DNA of 64,000 bases from Pollutimonas bauzanensis (GCF_900129885.1 NZ_FQXE01000010.1:124001-188000); one strand, 5' to 3'; shown: positions 45,901 to 56,473, numbered from the stretch's first letter. Made by a program: numbers and translations. Notes: generated by a model not told the origin, from the letters alone.

Positions 45901-46322
45901 CGCAGATCCCTGCTCGAGGACTGTTCAAATGACTGCCCGGACGGCGAAGACGGCTCGCGCAAGCGCTCCAGCAGGCTCAGATCGCGGCGCAACTCGTCCA
46001 CCGTGGCGGCAAACGGGATGGGCGCGAAAAGCAGCTTGCTGCGCACCGCCAGGAACAAGCCGCAGCCCAGCAAGCCATAGAACAGCGCCAGCAGCCCGAG
46101 GGCGACATAGCGCTGGTCCGTGGGCCAGAAATACAAGGCTACGGCGATAGAAAAGACCAGAACCGCCAGGGTCAGGAAGAGCAGCGCCCCGAACGCCATG
46201 CCCAGAATGGTGATGAGATGCGCCTTCTGCCCTGCGGCTTCCAGCGAAAACAGCTCAAGTCGGGTGCGTACGATGGACAGCAATGTGCATGCCAGTTCGC
46301 CAACGGATTGTCGGAGCGCCAT
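45897..46322 (-). CDS. YqjE-like phage-holin-family membrane protein
   Basis: A 141-residue inner-membrane protein with two hydrophobic helices (ILGMAFGALLFLTLAVLVFSIAVALYF and YVALGLLALFYGLLGCGLFLAV) following a short amphipathic N-terminus. This is the YqjE/holin-superfamily pattern, in which several small membrane proteins are induced by osmotic or stationary-phase stress. Middle gene of the yqjD-E-K set; overlaps yqjK by four bases. Confidence 0.85.
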   Translation of the reverse strand: MALRQSVGELACTLLSIVRTRLELFSLEAAGQKAHLITILGMAFGALLFLTLAVLVFSIAVALYFWPTDQRYVALGLLALFYGLLGCGLFLAVRSKLLFAPIPFAATVDELRRDLSLLERLREPSSPSGQSFEQSSSRDLR

Positions 46323-46337
46323 GGTGTGCCCTTTGCT

Positions 46338-46655
46338 TTAACGGCGGCAGATAAGCGCACCGATCAGCACGCCAGCCAGCCCAGCCATGCCTATCGCCTG
46401 CCAGGGGTTGTCATGGACATAATCGTCGGTGACGCGGGCCGCGCGGCGGCCGCGTTCCAGCAAGGCGTCCTGCGTGTCGTATAGGGCTTCGCGTGTGCGG
46501 CGCAGGGACTGCATGGCGCTTTCCCGCAATTCCGCGGCTTTGTCGCCCGTCGATGAAGCCGCTTCGCGCAGCAGTTTCTCGGCGTCGTCCAGGCTGGCCT
46601 TGACGCTGTCGATGAATTCCTCTTCTGTTGCTGCTACATTTTTCTTTGTCGCCAT
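46338..46655 (-). CDS. DUF883 (YqjD/ElaB) ribosome-associated membrane protein
   Basis: A 105-residue protein with a long charged helical part (EEEFIDSVKASLDDAEKLLREAASSTGDKAAELRESAMQSLRRTREALYDTQDALLERGR) and the C-terminal tail anchor NPWQAIGMAGLAGVLIGALICRR. The tail with NPW and a glycine-rich helix is characteristic of YqjD/ElaB, which bind ribosomes at the membrane in stationary phase. AGGAGC lies 5 bases before the ATG. First gene of the operon. Confidence 0.9.
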   Translation of the reverse strand: MATKKNVAATEEEFIDSVKASLDDAEKLLREAASSTGDKAAELRESAMQSLRRTREALYDTQDALLERGRRAARVTDDYVHDNPWQAIGMAGLAGVLIGALICRR

Positions 46656-46712
46656 GATCAGCTCCTAATCAAGATTGGGTTAGTACAACGATGGAGTAAC
46701 TTTTAATGCCCA

Positions 46713-47435
46713 CTAGCGGAGTTTGGTCACCTCGACCACGGACGCCACCCCGCTCTGTTCGCTTTCCTGCTTCATGACCATATGCACATCGGGGCAGAAC
46801 CAGTCGGTAACCGCCGAGGTCATGCCGGGCACGGGAAGCACCAGGCCATTGAAAGACGCCTGGGTCGGATCGGTAATGCGTGTATAGCGGATGGGCCAGC
46901 AGGACTGGCTGCCGGTGGCGGTTTGTATGGTTTGACGCTCGCCCACTTTCTTGAGCCCGGTATTGACCACGATCGGCTGGGTTTGCACGGCCTTGTGATC
47001 GACATTGATCTGGAAGCGCATCGCCGGAAAGGTTTGCCCGGCCTTGGTGACCGGCGCGCCATAGGCGAACAGGCCCAGCATGCGCAAATCGAACTTGCCA
47101 TTGACGGGCTCGCGCTTGCCCTGGGCATCGCGCCGCTCGAAGGAGGCCTTGCCGCTCTTCACGGCCATCCAGTAATCCAGGGACGACTTGCCGGGGGGCA
47201 GGCCGGCCAGGCCGAAAGTGGCAGTGCCTTGCACCCGGGCCTCGCAGCTGTCGGCGCCGTCCTTGCGGACGTCGGAAAAGCTCAGGTCGGCGCCTAACTG
47301 CATGCCGCCCGATCCGCTGAGCTGGGCCTGGCCGCCGTCGTGCATGAAGGGCGCTTCGCAGAGCCCGGCGTAAGCCGCGGTTGACGTAAGCGCCAAAGCC
47401 AGCAGTGCACTGCTCGAATACTGGATAAAACGCAT
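46713..47435 (-). CDS. Secreted protein of unknown function
   Basis: A 240-residue exported protein. A signal peptide (MRFIQYSSSALLALALTSTAAYA) is clear; the ATG at 47435 has AGAGG at 8 bases and is preferred over 47441 and 47468. The mature part has conserved-looking YGAPVTKAGQTFPAMRFQINVDHKAVQTQPIVVNTGLKKVGERQ and DWFCPDVHMVMKQ. Four cysteines are present (LCEAPF, SCEARV, SCWPIR, FCPDV), so two disulphides may form. I do not recognise the family. Confidence 0.7.
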   Translation of the reverse strand: MRFIQYSSSALLALALTSTAAYAGLCEAPFMHDGGQAQLSGSGGMQLGADLSFSDVRKDGADSCEARVQGTATFGLAGLPPGKSSLDYWMAVKSGKASFERRDAQGKREPVNGKFDLRMLGLFAYGAPVTKAGQTFPAMRFQINVDHKAVQTQPIVVNTGLKKVGERQTIQTATGSQSCWPIRYTRITDPTQASFNGLVLPVPGMTSAVTDWFCPDVHMVMKQESEQSGVASVVEVTKLR

Positions 47436-47560
47436 AAGCATTGCCTCTAGGGTATGGCTGAACTTCATACTACCGCATTTACTATGGCCGGTTTAGACAA
47501 AAGACAAACAAACGTAAGGAAACATGAGGTACTGTTGCACCGCCCGGCCGCGCCGGCGCC

Positions 47561-48199
47561 TCATGCGTCCTTCTGGCGCGTGCCGAAAATGCGGTCGCCG
47601 GCGTCGCCCAGGCCAGGGATGATGTAGCCCTTGCCGTCCAGGTGGCTGTCTATCGAAGCCGTGTAGATATGCACATCGGGATGGCGCGCCTCGACAGCCC
47701 GTATGCCTTCCGGCGCCGCCACCAGGACGAGGGCGCGCACATTGACGCAGCCGGCTTTCTTCAACAAATCTATGGTGGCGACCATGGACCCGCCGGTCGC
47801 CAGCATGGGATCGACGATCAGGGCCAGGCGCTGGTCCAGCTGGCCCACCAGGCGCTCCAGATAGGCCTGGGCCTGCAGGGTTTCTTCGTTGCGGGCAATG
47901 CCGACCGCGCTGACTTTCGCGCCCGGAATCAGGCTGAGCACGCCGTCGAGCATACCTATCCCGGCGCGCAGGATGGGCACCACCGTCACTTTCTTGCCCG
48001 CCAGCTTCTCGACATCGACGGCCCCGCACCAGCCTTCGATGCTGGCCGGCTCCAGGGGCAGGTCCTTGGATGCCTCGTAGGTCAGCAAAGCGGCGATTTC
48101 CTGGGCCATTTCGCGGAAATTTTTCGTGCTCAGGTCGGCGCGGCGCATCAGCCCCAGCTTGTGGCGTATCAAGGGATGGCGGATTTCATGTATGGGCAT
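47561..48199 (-). CDS. upp: Uracil phosphoribosyltransferase
   Basis: Upp salvages uracil to UMP with PRPP. The 212 residues have [74 protein letters not shown], and the PRPP loop [39 protein letters not shown]. The conserved C-terminal [23 protein letters not shown] is present. It is monocistronic and follows dacB on the same strand by 41 bases. Confidence 0.97.
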   Translation of the reverse strand: MPIHEIRHPLIRHKLGLMRRADLSTKNFREMAQEIAALLTYEASKDLPLEPASIEGWCGAVDVEKLAGKKVTVVPILRAGIGMLDGVLSLIPGAKVSAVGIARNEETLQAQAYLERLVGQLDQRLALIVDPMLATGGSMVATIDLLKKAGCVNVRALVLVAAPEGIRAVEARHPDVHIYTASIDSHLDGKGYIIPGLGDAGDRIFGTRQKDA

Positions 48200-48240
48200 A
48201 AAGCTTCCTGCAAAAAAAATGTGGATACATTCTGCGCCGG

Positions 48241-49671
48241 CTAGCGCGCGGCCAGCCAGCTGACCAGGGCATCGTCAAAGGCGCGCACGCCCGCCGAACG
48301 CTCGTCGTTGACGATGCTCACCAGGATGTAGCGCTTGCCGCTGGCGCCGAGCACATAGCCCGCCAGCGCGCGCACATCGCGCAATGTGCCGGTTTTGAGA
48401 TGGGCCATGCCCTTGACTTCGTCATTGCGCAGGCGCCGCCGCACCGTCCCGTCCACGCCGGAAATCGCCAGCGAAGAAATGAATTCAGGCATCAGCGGCG
48501 ACCGCCAGGCGGCATCGAGCATGCCCGCCAGCCCATCGGCCGTCACGCGCCCTTCGCGCGACAGGCCGGCGCCGTTGTCCAGGACCCAGCCGCGCGTGTC
48601 CACCCTCTGCCCGTTCAGGACGGCAAGCGTGGCGCTCGCCCCGCTTTGAGGCGTGGCGCCCTCGCCCATGCGCTCGGCGCCCAGCGTAAGGAACAAGGTC
48701 CGCGCCATGACGTTATTACTTTGCTTGTTGATCTGGCGTATGGTGTTGGCCAGGCTTTCGGATTCGTGCCACACCACCGGCTCGGCGCCGGCCGCGACCT
48801 TGCCGTCCCGCAGCCCCTTGGCCAGCGTGCCGCCCAATTCCTTCCACAACATCTGGAACAGCGCGGAAAAGTAATCCGGCTGCGACAAGGCCAGCCGATA
48901 GACGCTGAATTCGCCGCAGGACCCGGCCGCCGTGCCGCTGACGTTCACCACGATGTCCCGGCCCGCCGGCACTATCTGCGTGGCAATGGAGGGCGACCCC
49001 GGGCAAGCCACATTGCTCCATTTGATGTCGCCGTTTATGCGTATCCCCTGCAAGGGCGGATCGACTATCGGTATCCATTTGCGGGCCTGGCGGTCGGGCT
49101 GGAACAGCAGGCGCACCGCGCCCAGCCCCACCATCATGGCGTCCGGGCTGGCGTTGTAGGGCCGGTCGGCCGCGCCGTCGAATTCGCCCGGGTCTGTGCT
49201 TACCCGGCCGAAGCGCGACCGGTCGACCACGACTTCGGTCAGATTCTTGATGCCGCGCAAGCGCAATTCGCGCAGCAGCCCCCACAAGTCCTCTATGGTA
49301 AGCAGAGGGTCGCCCCCCGCTTTCAGGTACAAGGGCCCGGCCAGGCTGCCCTGGGCGTCGATCTGGCCGCCGCCCTTGGCGTGGAACGCCGTGCGCCAGG
49401 TATAGTCGGGCCCCAGCCCCGACAAGGCGCTCCAGGTCGTCACCATTTTCATGACCGAGGCGGGATTGCGCGGCGTCGAAGCGTTCATGGCCATCAGGCG
49501 AGGCCCGCCGATTTCCTGGACGACCAGGGAAAGCGAGCTGTCGGGCAGGCGCGTGGCGCGCCATGATTTTTCCAGATCGGCGGGCAAAGCCTGCGCCAGC
49601 GCCTGCGTGGCGAACAGGAATGCCGCCGCGCAGGCCAGGCCGCCGGCGCCCCGCCAGCCGTTCTTTTTCAT
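48241..49671 (-). CDS. dacB: D-alanyl-D-alanine carboxypeptidase/endopeptidase (PBP4)
   Basis: A periplasmic class C penicillin-binding protein, 476 residues, with a signal peptide ([26 protein letters not shown]). The serine SxxK is in [11 protein letters not shown], the SxN in [19 protein letters not shown], and the KTG in [20 protein letters not shown]. The 48-90 amino-terminal and inserted domains fit PBP4. It trims and cleaves peptidoglycan crosslinks. Frame open to 49707; the start at 49671 lies just before the signal peptide. Upstream of upp on the same strand. Confidence 0.94.
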   Translation of the reverse strand: MKKNGWRGAGGLACAAAFLFATQALAQALPADLEKSWRATRLPDSSLSLVVQEIGGPRLMAMNASTPRNPASVMKMVTTWSALSGLGPDYTWRTAFHAKGGGQIDAQGSLAGPLYLKAGGDPLLTIEDLWGLLRELRLRGIKNLTEVVVDRSRFGRVSTDPGEFDGAADRPYNASPDAMMVGLGAVRLLFQPDRQARKWIPIVDPPLQGIRINGDIKWSNVACPGSPSIATQIVPAGRDIVVNVSGTAAGSCGEFSVYRLALSQPDYFSALFQMLWKELGGTLAKGLRDGKVAAGAEPVVWHESESLANTIRQINKQSNNVMARTLFLTLGAERMGEGATPQSGASATLAVLNGQRVDTRGWVLDNGAGLSREGRVTADGLAGMLDAAWRSPLMPEFISSLAISGVDGTVRRRLRNDEVKGMAHLKTGTLRDVRALAGYVLGASGKRYILVSIVNDERSAGVRAFDDALVSWLAAR

Positions 49672-49852
49672 GAGATCAACCCCTAGCCGCGGCGCCCACA
49701 AGGACATGATGCTTCGTTCCCCGAAAAAGTATCAGCATAACCAAAGAAGGCCGGCTTGGTATGGGGTTTGGGCATAAATCCCGCGCAACAGCTTAAAATA
49801 CCGCACAAATCTCATTCCGGGCGCGTGCCGCGCCCCCATCAAAGACATCCGC

Positions 49853-50893
49853 GTGAACCCTAGCCTTGAACTTTCCCAGTTCAATTACGAACTGCCACAA
49901 GAACTTATCGCCCAATCGCCCGCCGCGCAGCGGGTCGAAAGCCGCCTGCTGCACCTGGACCGCAGGGGGTCCCTGCACGACCGGCAGTTTGTCGACCTGC
50001 CCAGCCTGCTGCGGCCCAAGGACCTGCTGGTGTTCAACAACACCCGCGTCATCAAGGCCAGGCTGCTGGGCCGGAAAGCCAGCGGCGGCAAGGTCGAGGT
50101 CCTGGTCGAACGCGTGACCGGGGCCAGCACGGCGCTGGCGCACGTGAAGGCCAGCAAATCGCCCAAAGCCGGCGGCAAGCTGATCCTGGCCGGCGCCTTT
50201 GCCGCCACGGTGCTGGGCCGCGAAGGCGAGCTCTTCGAACTGGAATTCCCCGGGCGCGTGCTGGATTTGCTGGAGCAATACGGCGCCACGCCGCTGCCGC
50301 CGTATATCGAACACGCCGCCGGGCAGGACGACGACGAACGCTACCAGACCGTGTACGCCCGCGAGCCGGGCGCCGTCGCGGCGCCCACGGCCGGCCTGCA
50401 CTTCGACCAGGCCATGCTGGAGCAGCTCGCCGGCCTGGGCATCGCCCAGGCTTTCGTCACCCTGCACGTAGGCGCCGGCACCTTCCAGCCGGTGCGCGCG
50501 CAGCGACTGAGCGAACATGTCATGCATGCGGAACGCTATAGCGTTCCGCCCGAAACCATCGAACTGCTGCGGGCTACGCGCGCCGCGGGCGGCCGCGTGG
50601 TGGCCGTAGGCACGACCAGCGTGCGGGCGCTGGAATCCGCCGCCCTGCAGGCGTCCGCGGCCGGCGCGCCCGGGCCCATCGAAGGCGATACGCGGCTGTT
50701 CATTACGCCCGGCTACCAATTTTCCTGGGTGGACGCCCTGCTCACCAACTTCCATCTGCCGCAATCGACCCTGCTCATGCTGGTGTCGGCACTGGCAGGC
50801 ATGGAGCCCATTCAGCGCGCCTATGCGCACGCTGTCCAATCCCGGTATCGCTTCTTCAGTTACGGCGATGCCATGTTCATAGAATCTCCTTAA
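49853..50893 (+). CDS. queA: S-adenosylmethionine:tRNA ribosyltransferase-isomerase QueA
   Basis: QueA transfers and isomerises the ribose of S-adenosylmethionine onto preQ1 in tRNA, giving epoxyqueuosine. The 346 residues have [83 protein letters not shown], and [32 protein letters not shown] start at 49853. Its stop is 3 bases before tgt, so the two queuosine genes form an operon that continues to yajC-secDF. No preQ1 riboswitch was recognised before it. Confidence 0.96.
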   Translation: MNPSLELSQFNYELPQELIAQSPAAQRVESRLLHLDRRGSLHDRQFVDLPSLLRPKDLLVFNNTRVIKARLLGRKASGGKVEVLVERVTGASTALAHVKASKSPKAGGKLILAGAFAATVLGREGELFELEFPGRVLDLLEQYGATPLPPYIEHAAGQDDDERYQTVYAREPGAVAAPTAGLHFDQAMLEQLAGLGIAQAFVTLHVGAGTFQPVRAQRLSEHVMHAERYSVPPETIELLRATRAAGGRVVAVGTTSVRALESAALQASAAGAPGPIEGDTRLFITPGYQFSWVDALLTNFHLPQSTLLMLVSALAGMEPIQRAYAHAVQSRYRFFSYGDAMFIESP

Positions 50894-52033
<1,140 letters not shown>

Positions 52034-52083
52034 GCAAGATATCGCTACAATACAAAGTTACCCAAACACCTCAGGAGTACCCG

Positions 52084-52431
52084 ATGGCCGCTATTGACAC
52101 CTTGAAACTGATAACCGCCCAGGCCGCAGCCGGCGGCGGAGAAAACGCCTTGATGGGCATGCTGCCCATCATCCTGATGTTCGTGATTCTTTACTTTCTG
52201 ATGATACGCCCGCAAATGAAGCGCCAGAAAGAACACCGCAACATGGTGGCGGCGCTGGCAAAGGGCGACGAAGTGATCACCTCGGGCGGGATGCTGGGCA
52301 AGGTTACCAAGGTAAGCGACAGCTACGTCACTATCGAAATCAGCACCCTGGCCGACAAGCCAGTCGAAACGATACTGCAACGCACTGCCGTGACCTCGGT
52401 TCTGCCCAAGGGCACCATCAAGGCGCTCTGA
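52084..52431 (+). CDS. yajC: Sec translocon accessory protein YajC
   Basis: A 115-residue inner-membrane protein that binds SecDF. The single helix MGMLPIILMFVILYFLMIRPQMKRQKEHRNMVAAL is followed by the basic and glycine-rich KGDEVITSGGMLGKVTKVSDSYVTIEI. The ORF extends upstream to 51988 but the start at 52084, 50 bases after tgt with GGAGTACCCG before it, gives the usual length. The hairpin at 52445-52470 follows. Confidence 0.95.
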   Translation: MAAIDTLKLITAQAAAGGGENALMGMLPIILMFVILYFLMIRPQMKRQKEHRNMVAALAKGDEVITSGGMLGKVTKVSDSYVTIEISTLADKPVETILQRTAVTSVLPKGTIKAL

Positions 52432-52444
52432 TTCGATGTGCGCG

Positions 52445-52470
52445 CCCCGGACACCGCTCCGGGGTTCTTT
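52445..52470 (+). terminator. Terminator or attenuator between yajC and secD
   Basis: A perfect 7-base stem (CCCCGGA/TCCGGGG) with a 6-base loop is followed by TTCTTTT. It lies 14 bases after the yajC stop and 25 before secD. It could cap the queA-tgt-yajC message or lower secDF expression relative to yajC. Confidence 0.6.
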
Positions 52471-52494
52471 TCCCGCTTTAGTTTTTGACCGACG

Positions 52495-54369
52495 ATGAAC
52501 CGTTATCCTCTCTGGAAATACCTCACCGTAGCAGTCGCCCTGGTAATCGGCATACTGTATACGCTACCCAATTTTTTTGGGGAATCCCCCGCGGTGCAGG
52601 TCGCCGGCGCCAAGTCCACCGTCAAGGTGGACAATAACGTGCTCAATCGGGTCGAAGACATACTGAAAAGCGGCAACATCACCCCCACCGGCGCCTATTT
52701 CGAGCAGAACGGTCCCGTGGGAACCGTCAGGGCGCGCTTCGAGTCCACCGATGTCCAGCTCAAGGCCAAGGACCTGATCGAGAAGACGCTCAATCCCAAC
52801 CCGGCCGACCCCGATTACACGGTGGCCCTGAATCTGTTGCCCGCGTCGCCGAATTGGCTGGCAACGCTGGGCGCGAACCCTATGTACCTGGGCCTGGACC
52901 TGCGCGGCGGCGTGCATTTCCTGCTGCAGGTCGACATGCACGGCGCCCTGACCGGACGCTATGATTCGCTGGCCAGCGATGCGCGCAATACCTTGCGCGA
53001 AGCCAAGATCAAGGTCGCCAGCGTGGACCGCAGCGACCTGTCCATCGTCTCATCCTTTGACAGCAGCGACGACCGCAGCGCCGCGGCCTCTGAGCTGCGC
53101 CGCACGATGCCCGACATGGTGTTCACCAATAGCGGCGAAAACGGCGGCAAGTACATCCTGACCGGCAAGCTGACGGAAGCGGCGGTCACGCAGGTCCAGG
53201 GCAATGCCTTGAAGCAGAACATCACCACGCTGCATAACCGGATCAACGAACTGGGCGTGGCCGAGCCCATCATCCAGCAACAGGGCGCCGACCGCATCGT
53301 GGTGCAACTGCCCGGCGTGCAGGACGTCGCCAAGGCCAAGGAAATCCTGGGCCGCACCGCCACGCTGGAAATCCGCATGGTCGACGACTCGCCCACCGCC
53401 ATTGCCGCCCTGAACGCCGGCACGGTGCCTTTCGGCCTGGAACGCTATACCGACCGCGACGGCCGCCCCTTGCTGCTGCGCCGCCAGGTGATACTCACCG
53501 GCGAAAACCTGCAGGACGCCCAGCCCGGCCGCGACCAGCAGACCCAGCAGCCTTCCGTCAACCTGACGCTGGACGCCAAGGGCTCGCGTATTTTCCGCGA
53601 CGTGACCCGCAACAACATCAACAAGCGCATGGCCATTGTCCTGTTCGAGCAGGGCAAGGGCCAGGTCGTCACCGCGCCGGTCATCCGCAGCGAAATCCCG
53701 GGCGGCCAAGTGCAGATCACCGGCAGCATGACCGCCCAGGAAGCCGCCGACACATCGCTGCTGCTGCGCGCCGGCGCGCTGGCCGCCCCGATGGAGATCA
53801 TCGAGGAACGCACCATAGGGCCGAGCCTGGGCGCGGACAACATCGCCAAGGGCTTTTATTCGACGCTGTACGGCTTTATCGCGATCGCTGTCTTCATCAT
53901 CGTTTACTACCGCCTTTTCGGCGTGTTCTCCACGCTGGGGCTGGCCTTCAACGTGCTGCTGCTGCTGGCCGTGCTGTCCATGCTGCAGGCCACCCTTACC
54001 CTGCCGGGCATTGCCGCCATTGCGCTGACGCTGGGCATGGCCATTGACTCCAACGTGCTCATCAACGAGCGGATACGCGAAGAGCTTCGGGCGGGCTTGC
54101 CGCCGCAGCAAGCCATACACCTGGGTTTCGAACGGGCCTGGGGCACCATTCTGGACTCCAACTTGACGACGCTGATCGTCGGGCTTTCGCTGCTGGCCTT
54201 CGGCACCGGCCCGGTACGCGGCTTCGCCGTGGTGCACTGCATAGGCATTCTGACGTCGATGTTCTCGTCGATAGTGGGCGTCCGCGCCCTGGTCAACCTG
54301 TGGTATGGCAGCAAGCGCAAGCTGCAGACTGTTTCCATAGGCCAGATCTGGAAGCCCAAGCAGGATTGA
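52495..54369 (+). CDS. secD: Protein translocase subunit SecD
   Basis: SecD, an RND-type partner of SecYEG, uses proton motive force to draw secreted proteins out. The 624-residue protein has an N-terminal helix (YLTVAVALVIGILYTLPNFFG), then the large periplasmic part containing MYLGLDLRGGVHFLLQVDM, LHNRINELGVAEPIIQQQGADRIVVQLPGVQD, and the C-terminal five-helix bundle with LGADNIAKGFYSTLYGFIAIAVFIIVYYRLFGV and ALTLGMAIDSNVLINERIREELRAGLPPQQAIHLGFERAWGTILDSNLTTL. ATG at 52495; secF follows. Confidence 0.97.
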   Translation: MNRYPLWKYLTVAVALVIGILYTLPNFFGESPAVQVAGAKSTVKVDNNVLNRVEDILKSGNITPTGAYFEQNGPVGTVRARFESTDVQLKAKDLIEKTLNPNPADPDYTVALNLLPASPNWLATLGANPMYLGLDLRGGVHFLLQVDMHGALTGRYDSLASDARNTLREAKIKVASVDRSDLSIVSSFDSSDDRSAAASELRRTMPDMVFTNSGENGGKYILTGKLTEAAVTQVQGNALKQNITTLHNRINELGVAEPIIQQQGADRIVVQLPGVQDVAKAKEILGRTATLEIRMVDDSPTAIAALNAGTVPFGLERYTDRDGRPLLLRRQVILTGENLQDAQPGRDQQTQQPSVNLTLDAKGSRIFRDVTRNNINKRMAIVLFEQGKGQVVTAPVIRSEIPGGQVQITGSMTAQEAADTSLLLRAGALAAPMEIIEERTIGPSLGADNIAKGFYSTLYGFIAIAVFIIVYYRLFGVFSTLGLAFNVLLLLAVLSMLQATLTLPGIAAIALTLGMAIDSNVLINERIREELRAGLPPQQAIHLGFERAWGTILDSNLTTLIVGLSLLAFGTGPVRGFAVVHCIGILTSMFSSIVGVRALVNLWYGSKRKLQTVSIGQIWKPKQD

Positions 54370-54377
54370 GCCGCAGC

Positions 54378-54399
54378 GCGGCGCGTGTGTGCGCGCCGC
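54378..54399 (+). other. Hairpin between secD and secF
   Basis: GCGGCGCG and CGCGCCGC form an 8-base perfect stem with a 6-base TGTGTG loop in the 60-base spacer. No T-tract follows, so it is not a terminator. It may stabilise the secD message end or help fix the relative secD-to-secF output. Confidence 0.35.
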
Positions 54400-54429
54400 C
54401 CATTCATCAAATTCAGGCAAGAAAGAAAC

Positions 54430-55365
54430 ATGGAATTTTTCCGCATCCACCGCACCATTCCCTTCATGCGCCACGCGCTGGTGCTGAACCTGATCAGTCT
54501 TCTCACGTTCGCCGCCGCGGTCTTTTTTATTGCCACGCGTGGCTTTCACCTATCGATCGAGTTCACCGGCGGCACGGTCATGGAGGTCCACTACGCCGAG
54601 GCGGCGCAGGTGGACGATATCCGCAGCGCTGTGGATTCGCTGGGATATACCGACTTCCAGGTGCAAAATTTCGGCACGTCGCAGGATGTGATGATCCGCC
54701 TGCCGCTGCGCACGGGTGAAACATCGGCGACGCAAAGCGATTCGGTGGTCGCCGCCTTGAAGGCCAGGCACCCGGATGCGGAGCTGCGCAGGGTCGAGTT
54801 CGTCGGCCCGCAAGTGGGGCAGGAGTTGGTCCACAATGGCCTGATGGCGCTGTTATGCGTGGTTATCGGGATCATGCTGTACCTGGCGTTTCGCTTCGAA
54901 TGGAAATTTGCGGTGGCGGGGGTGGTGGCCAATCTTCACGATGTGGTGATCATCCTGGGCTTCTTCGCGTTCTTCCAGTGGGAGTTTTCTCTGCCGGTGC
55001 TGGCGGGCGTGCTGGCGGTGCTGGGGTATTCGGTGAACGAGTCGGTGGTCATCATGGACCGGATCCGTGAAAACTTCCGCAAGCAGCGCAAGGCGTCGGT
55101 GCAGGAAGTGATCAACAGCGCGATTACGCAGACGATTTCACGGACTGTCATCACGCACGGGTCGACGCAGATGATGGTGCTGTCGATGCTGTTCTTTGGC
55201 GGCCCCACGCTGCATTATTTCGCGCTGGCGCTTACCATCGGGATCTGGTTCGGGATTTATTCTTCGGTATTCGTTGCGGCGGCGATCGCGATGTGGCTGG
55301 GGGTCAAGCGCGAGGATATGGTCAAGACTGTCAAGAAGGACGACCCCAGCGCTGAAATAGGTTGA
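54430..55365 (+). CDS. secF: Protein translocase subunit SecF
   Basis: The 311-residue partner of SecD. It starts MEFFRIHRTIPFMRHALVLNLISLLTFAAAVFFIATRGFHLSIEFTGGTVMEV, has a periplasmic part with DFQVQNFGTSQDVMIRLPL, and the bundle VGQELVHNGLMALLCVVIGIMLYLAFRFEWKFAVAGVVANLHDVVIILGFFAFFQWEFSLPVLAGVLAVLGYSVNESVVIMDRIRENFRK. Frame open to 54385; ATG at 54430 with GAAAG before it is the family start. The 3' end is followed by a 1.4 kb non-coding gap. Confidence 0.96.
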   Translation: MEFFRIHRTIPFMRHALVLNLISLLTFAAAVFFIATRGFHLSIEFTGGTVMEVHYAEAAQVDDIRSAVDSLGYTDFQVQNFGTSQDVMIRLPLRTGETSATQSDSVVAALKARHPDAELRRVEFVGPQVGQELVHNGLMALLCVVIGIMLYLAFRFEWKFAVAGVVANLHDVVIILGFFAFFQWEFSLPVLAGVLAVLGYSVNESVVIMDRIRENFRKQRKASVQEVINSAITQTISRTVITHGSTQMMVLSMLFFGGPTLHYFALALTIGIWFGIYSSVFVAAAIAMWLGVKREDMVKTVKKDDPSAEIG

Positions 55366-55515
55366 GCGGTTTAGTTTATTTAGTGGGTTTGTTATTGGTT
55401 TTTACCTGCTGCTGGTTTTTTGTCTGTCCTCTGGCCGGTGTTCTTTGCGCTGCGCTGATGCGGACGCGGGTTTCTTGACACGCCGCTGTCGCTGATGTGG
55501 CTGCGGTTCTTCTTA

Positions 55516-55661
55516 ACACGCCGCGGTCGCGCATCGGTACTTGTCTTTAATACGCCGCGGTCGCGCATCGGTGATTGTCTTTAATACGCCGCTGGCGCGC
55601 ATCGGTGATTGTCTTTAACACGCCGCTGGCGCGCATCGGTGATTGTCTTTAACACGCCGCC
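55516..55661 (+). repeat. 34-base tandem repeat, four units plus a partial fifth
   Basis: Units begin at 55516, 55550, 55584 and 55618 with a partial unit of 10 bases at 55652. Unit pattern is AYACGCCGC followed by KGBCGCGCATCGGT and then RMTTGTCTTTA. Neighbouring units differ at one to four positions. A more diverged 38-base relative lies at 55478-55515. No spacers separate the units, so this is not a CRISPR. Confidence 0.93.
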
Positions 55662-55663
55662 GC

Positions 55664-55809
55664 CGCGGTGGTGGAAGGTAGCGGTCCGCGTTGCCTGGTC
55701 CGGCGCCCTGCGCGCCGGACCCCGCCTCGCCTAGTTCGTCCGCGCCTTCGCGCTCCCTTCACGATCGGCTAGCTCGGCCTCGGACGGACCGCTACCTTCC
55801 ACCACCGCG
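55664..55809. repeat. Nested hairpin with perfect 25-base arms
   Basis: Arm 55664-55688 is the exact reverse complement of arm 55785-55809. The 96-base loop contains a second hairpin, GGTCCGGCGC (55697-55706) with GCGCCGGACC (55712-55721) around a 5-base loop. The structure would be very stable in RNA or as a cruciform in DNA. Confidence 0.93.
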
Positions 55810-55867
55810 CCAACGGCTGCATCGCGGGTTTTGGATCTCTGCTGGGGCGGGTTGGGTGCTTGGCATT
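55688..55867 (+). repeat. Inverted repeat module, plus-oriented copy
   Basis: Runs from GCGTTGCC to GGGTGCTTGGCATT. Shared blocks with the minus copy include GCCTAGTTCGTCCGC, CGATCGGCTAGCTCGG, and a 29-base block near 55839-55867 with two mismatches. The first-to-last anchor distance is 166 bases against 167 in the other copy. Confidence 0.85.
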
Positions 55868-56144
55868 CTTGCTTCGGTTTTCGCTAGAAAGAAAGAGCTT
55901 GCACGCTCGCCCCGCGCGGGCCGCCAGCCGGCCCACTTGGGCATTGAGGCTGGTTCGGCCTACGGTGCTGGCCAGGCTACGGTGTTGTAGTCGGTGGTGT
56001 ATTGCCCCGAGATCAAACGTGGCAACGACTTACCTGGACCTGTGGGACTATTATTATCTTTGTGTTTAAAGCAATGAAACCTGAGATTCTACCGATCCCA
56101 ACATTCAGGCAGCGATCCAATTAACGATTTAGCGATCAAATAAA

Positions 56145-56188
56145 TATAAGCGAGCCTCAAACCCAGTATAAGCAAGCCTCAAATCCAG
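56145..56188 (+). repeat. 22-base tandem pair in the AT-rich centre
   Basis: Units at 56145-56166 and 56167-56188 both begin TATAAGC, continue with RAGCCTCAAA, and end in YCCAG. They differ at two positions and lie between the two inverted modules. Confidence 0.88.
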
Positions 56189-56292
56189 CAGCCTCTCAAC
56201 CCACCAGCCCGTATGCCAAAAAGGCGATCCGGCGGGGATCGACTTTTTGGCGGCACTGCAAGATCTTTGGCCAGCAGCAACTTCAACAAAAA

Positions 56293-56473
56293 AATGCCAA
56301 GCACCCCGCCCGCCCCAGCAGCGAAACAATTAATGATACGCAGTGGGTCGGGTCCTGGGGACCTTGTGGCGCGACGTCCGGTGCCGAGCCAACCGATCGC
56401 GAAGGTAGCCCCGTATGGGGCGGACGAGCTAGGCGGGGCGGTGCCCAGCGCGCAGGCGCTGGACCGGCAACGC
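56293..56473 (-). repeat. Inverted repeat module, minus-oriented copy
   Basis: The reverse complement starts at 56473 (GCGTTGCC) and ends at 56293 (GGGTGCTTGGCATT). It contains GCCTAGCTCGTCCGC and CGATCGGTTGGCTCGG at positions corresponding to the plus copy. Beside it, CCTTGTGGCGCGACG (from 56363) and the reverse complement of CGTCGCAGAACAAGG (near 56473) form a diverged arm pair around the copy, the counterpart of the perfect arms of the plus module. Confidence 0.83.

Noticed and set aside
49708-49852. PreQ1 riboswitch before queA
   Set aside because: The short leader shows no clear preQ1-type pseudoknot pattern.
55516-55661. CRISPR array
   Set aside because: Units of 34 bases abut with no spacers and no cas gene is near.
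55691-55990. Small protein gene in the repeat gap
   Set aside because: Open in the plus copy only, with Pro/Arg/Ala bias. The inverted copy does not keep the same frame, so the DNA rather than a protein seems conserved.
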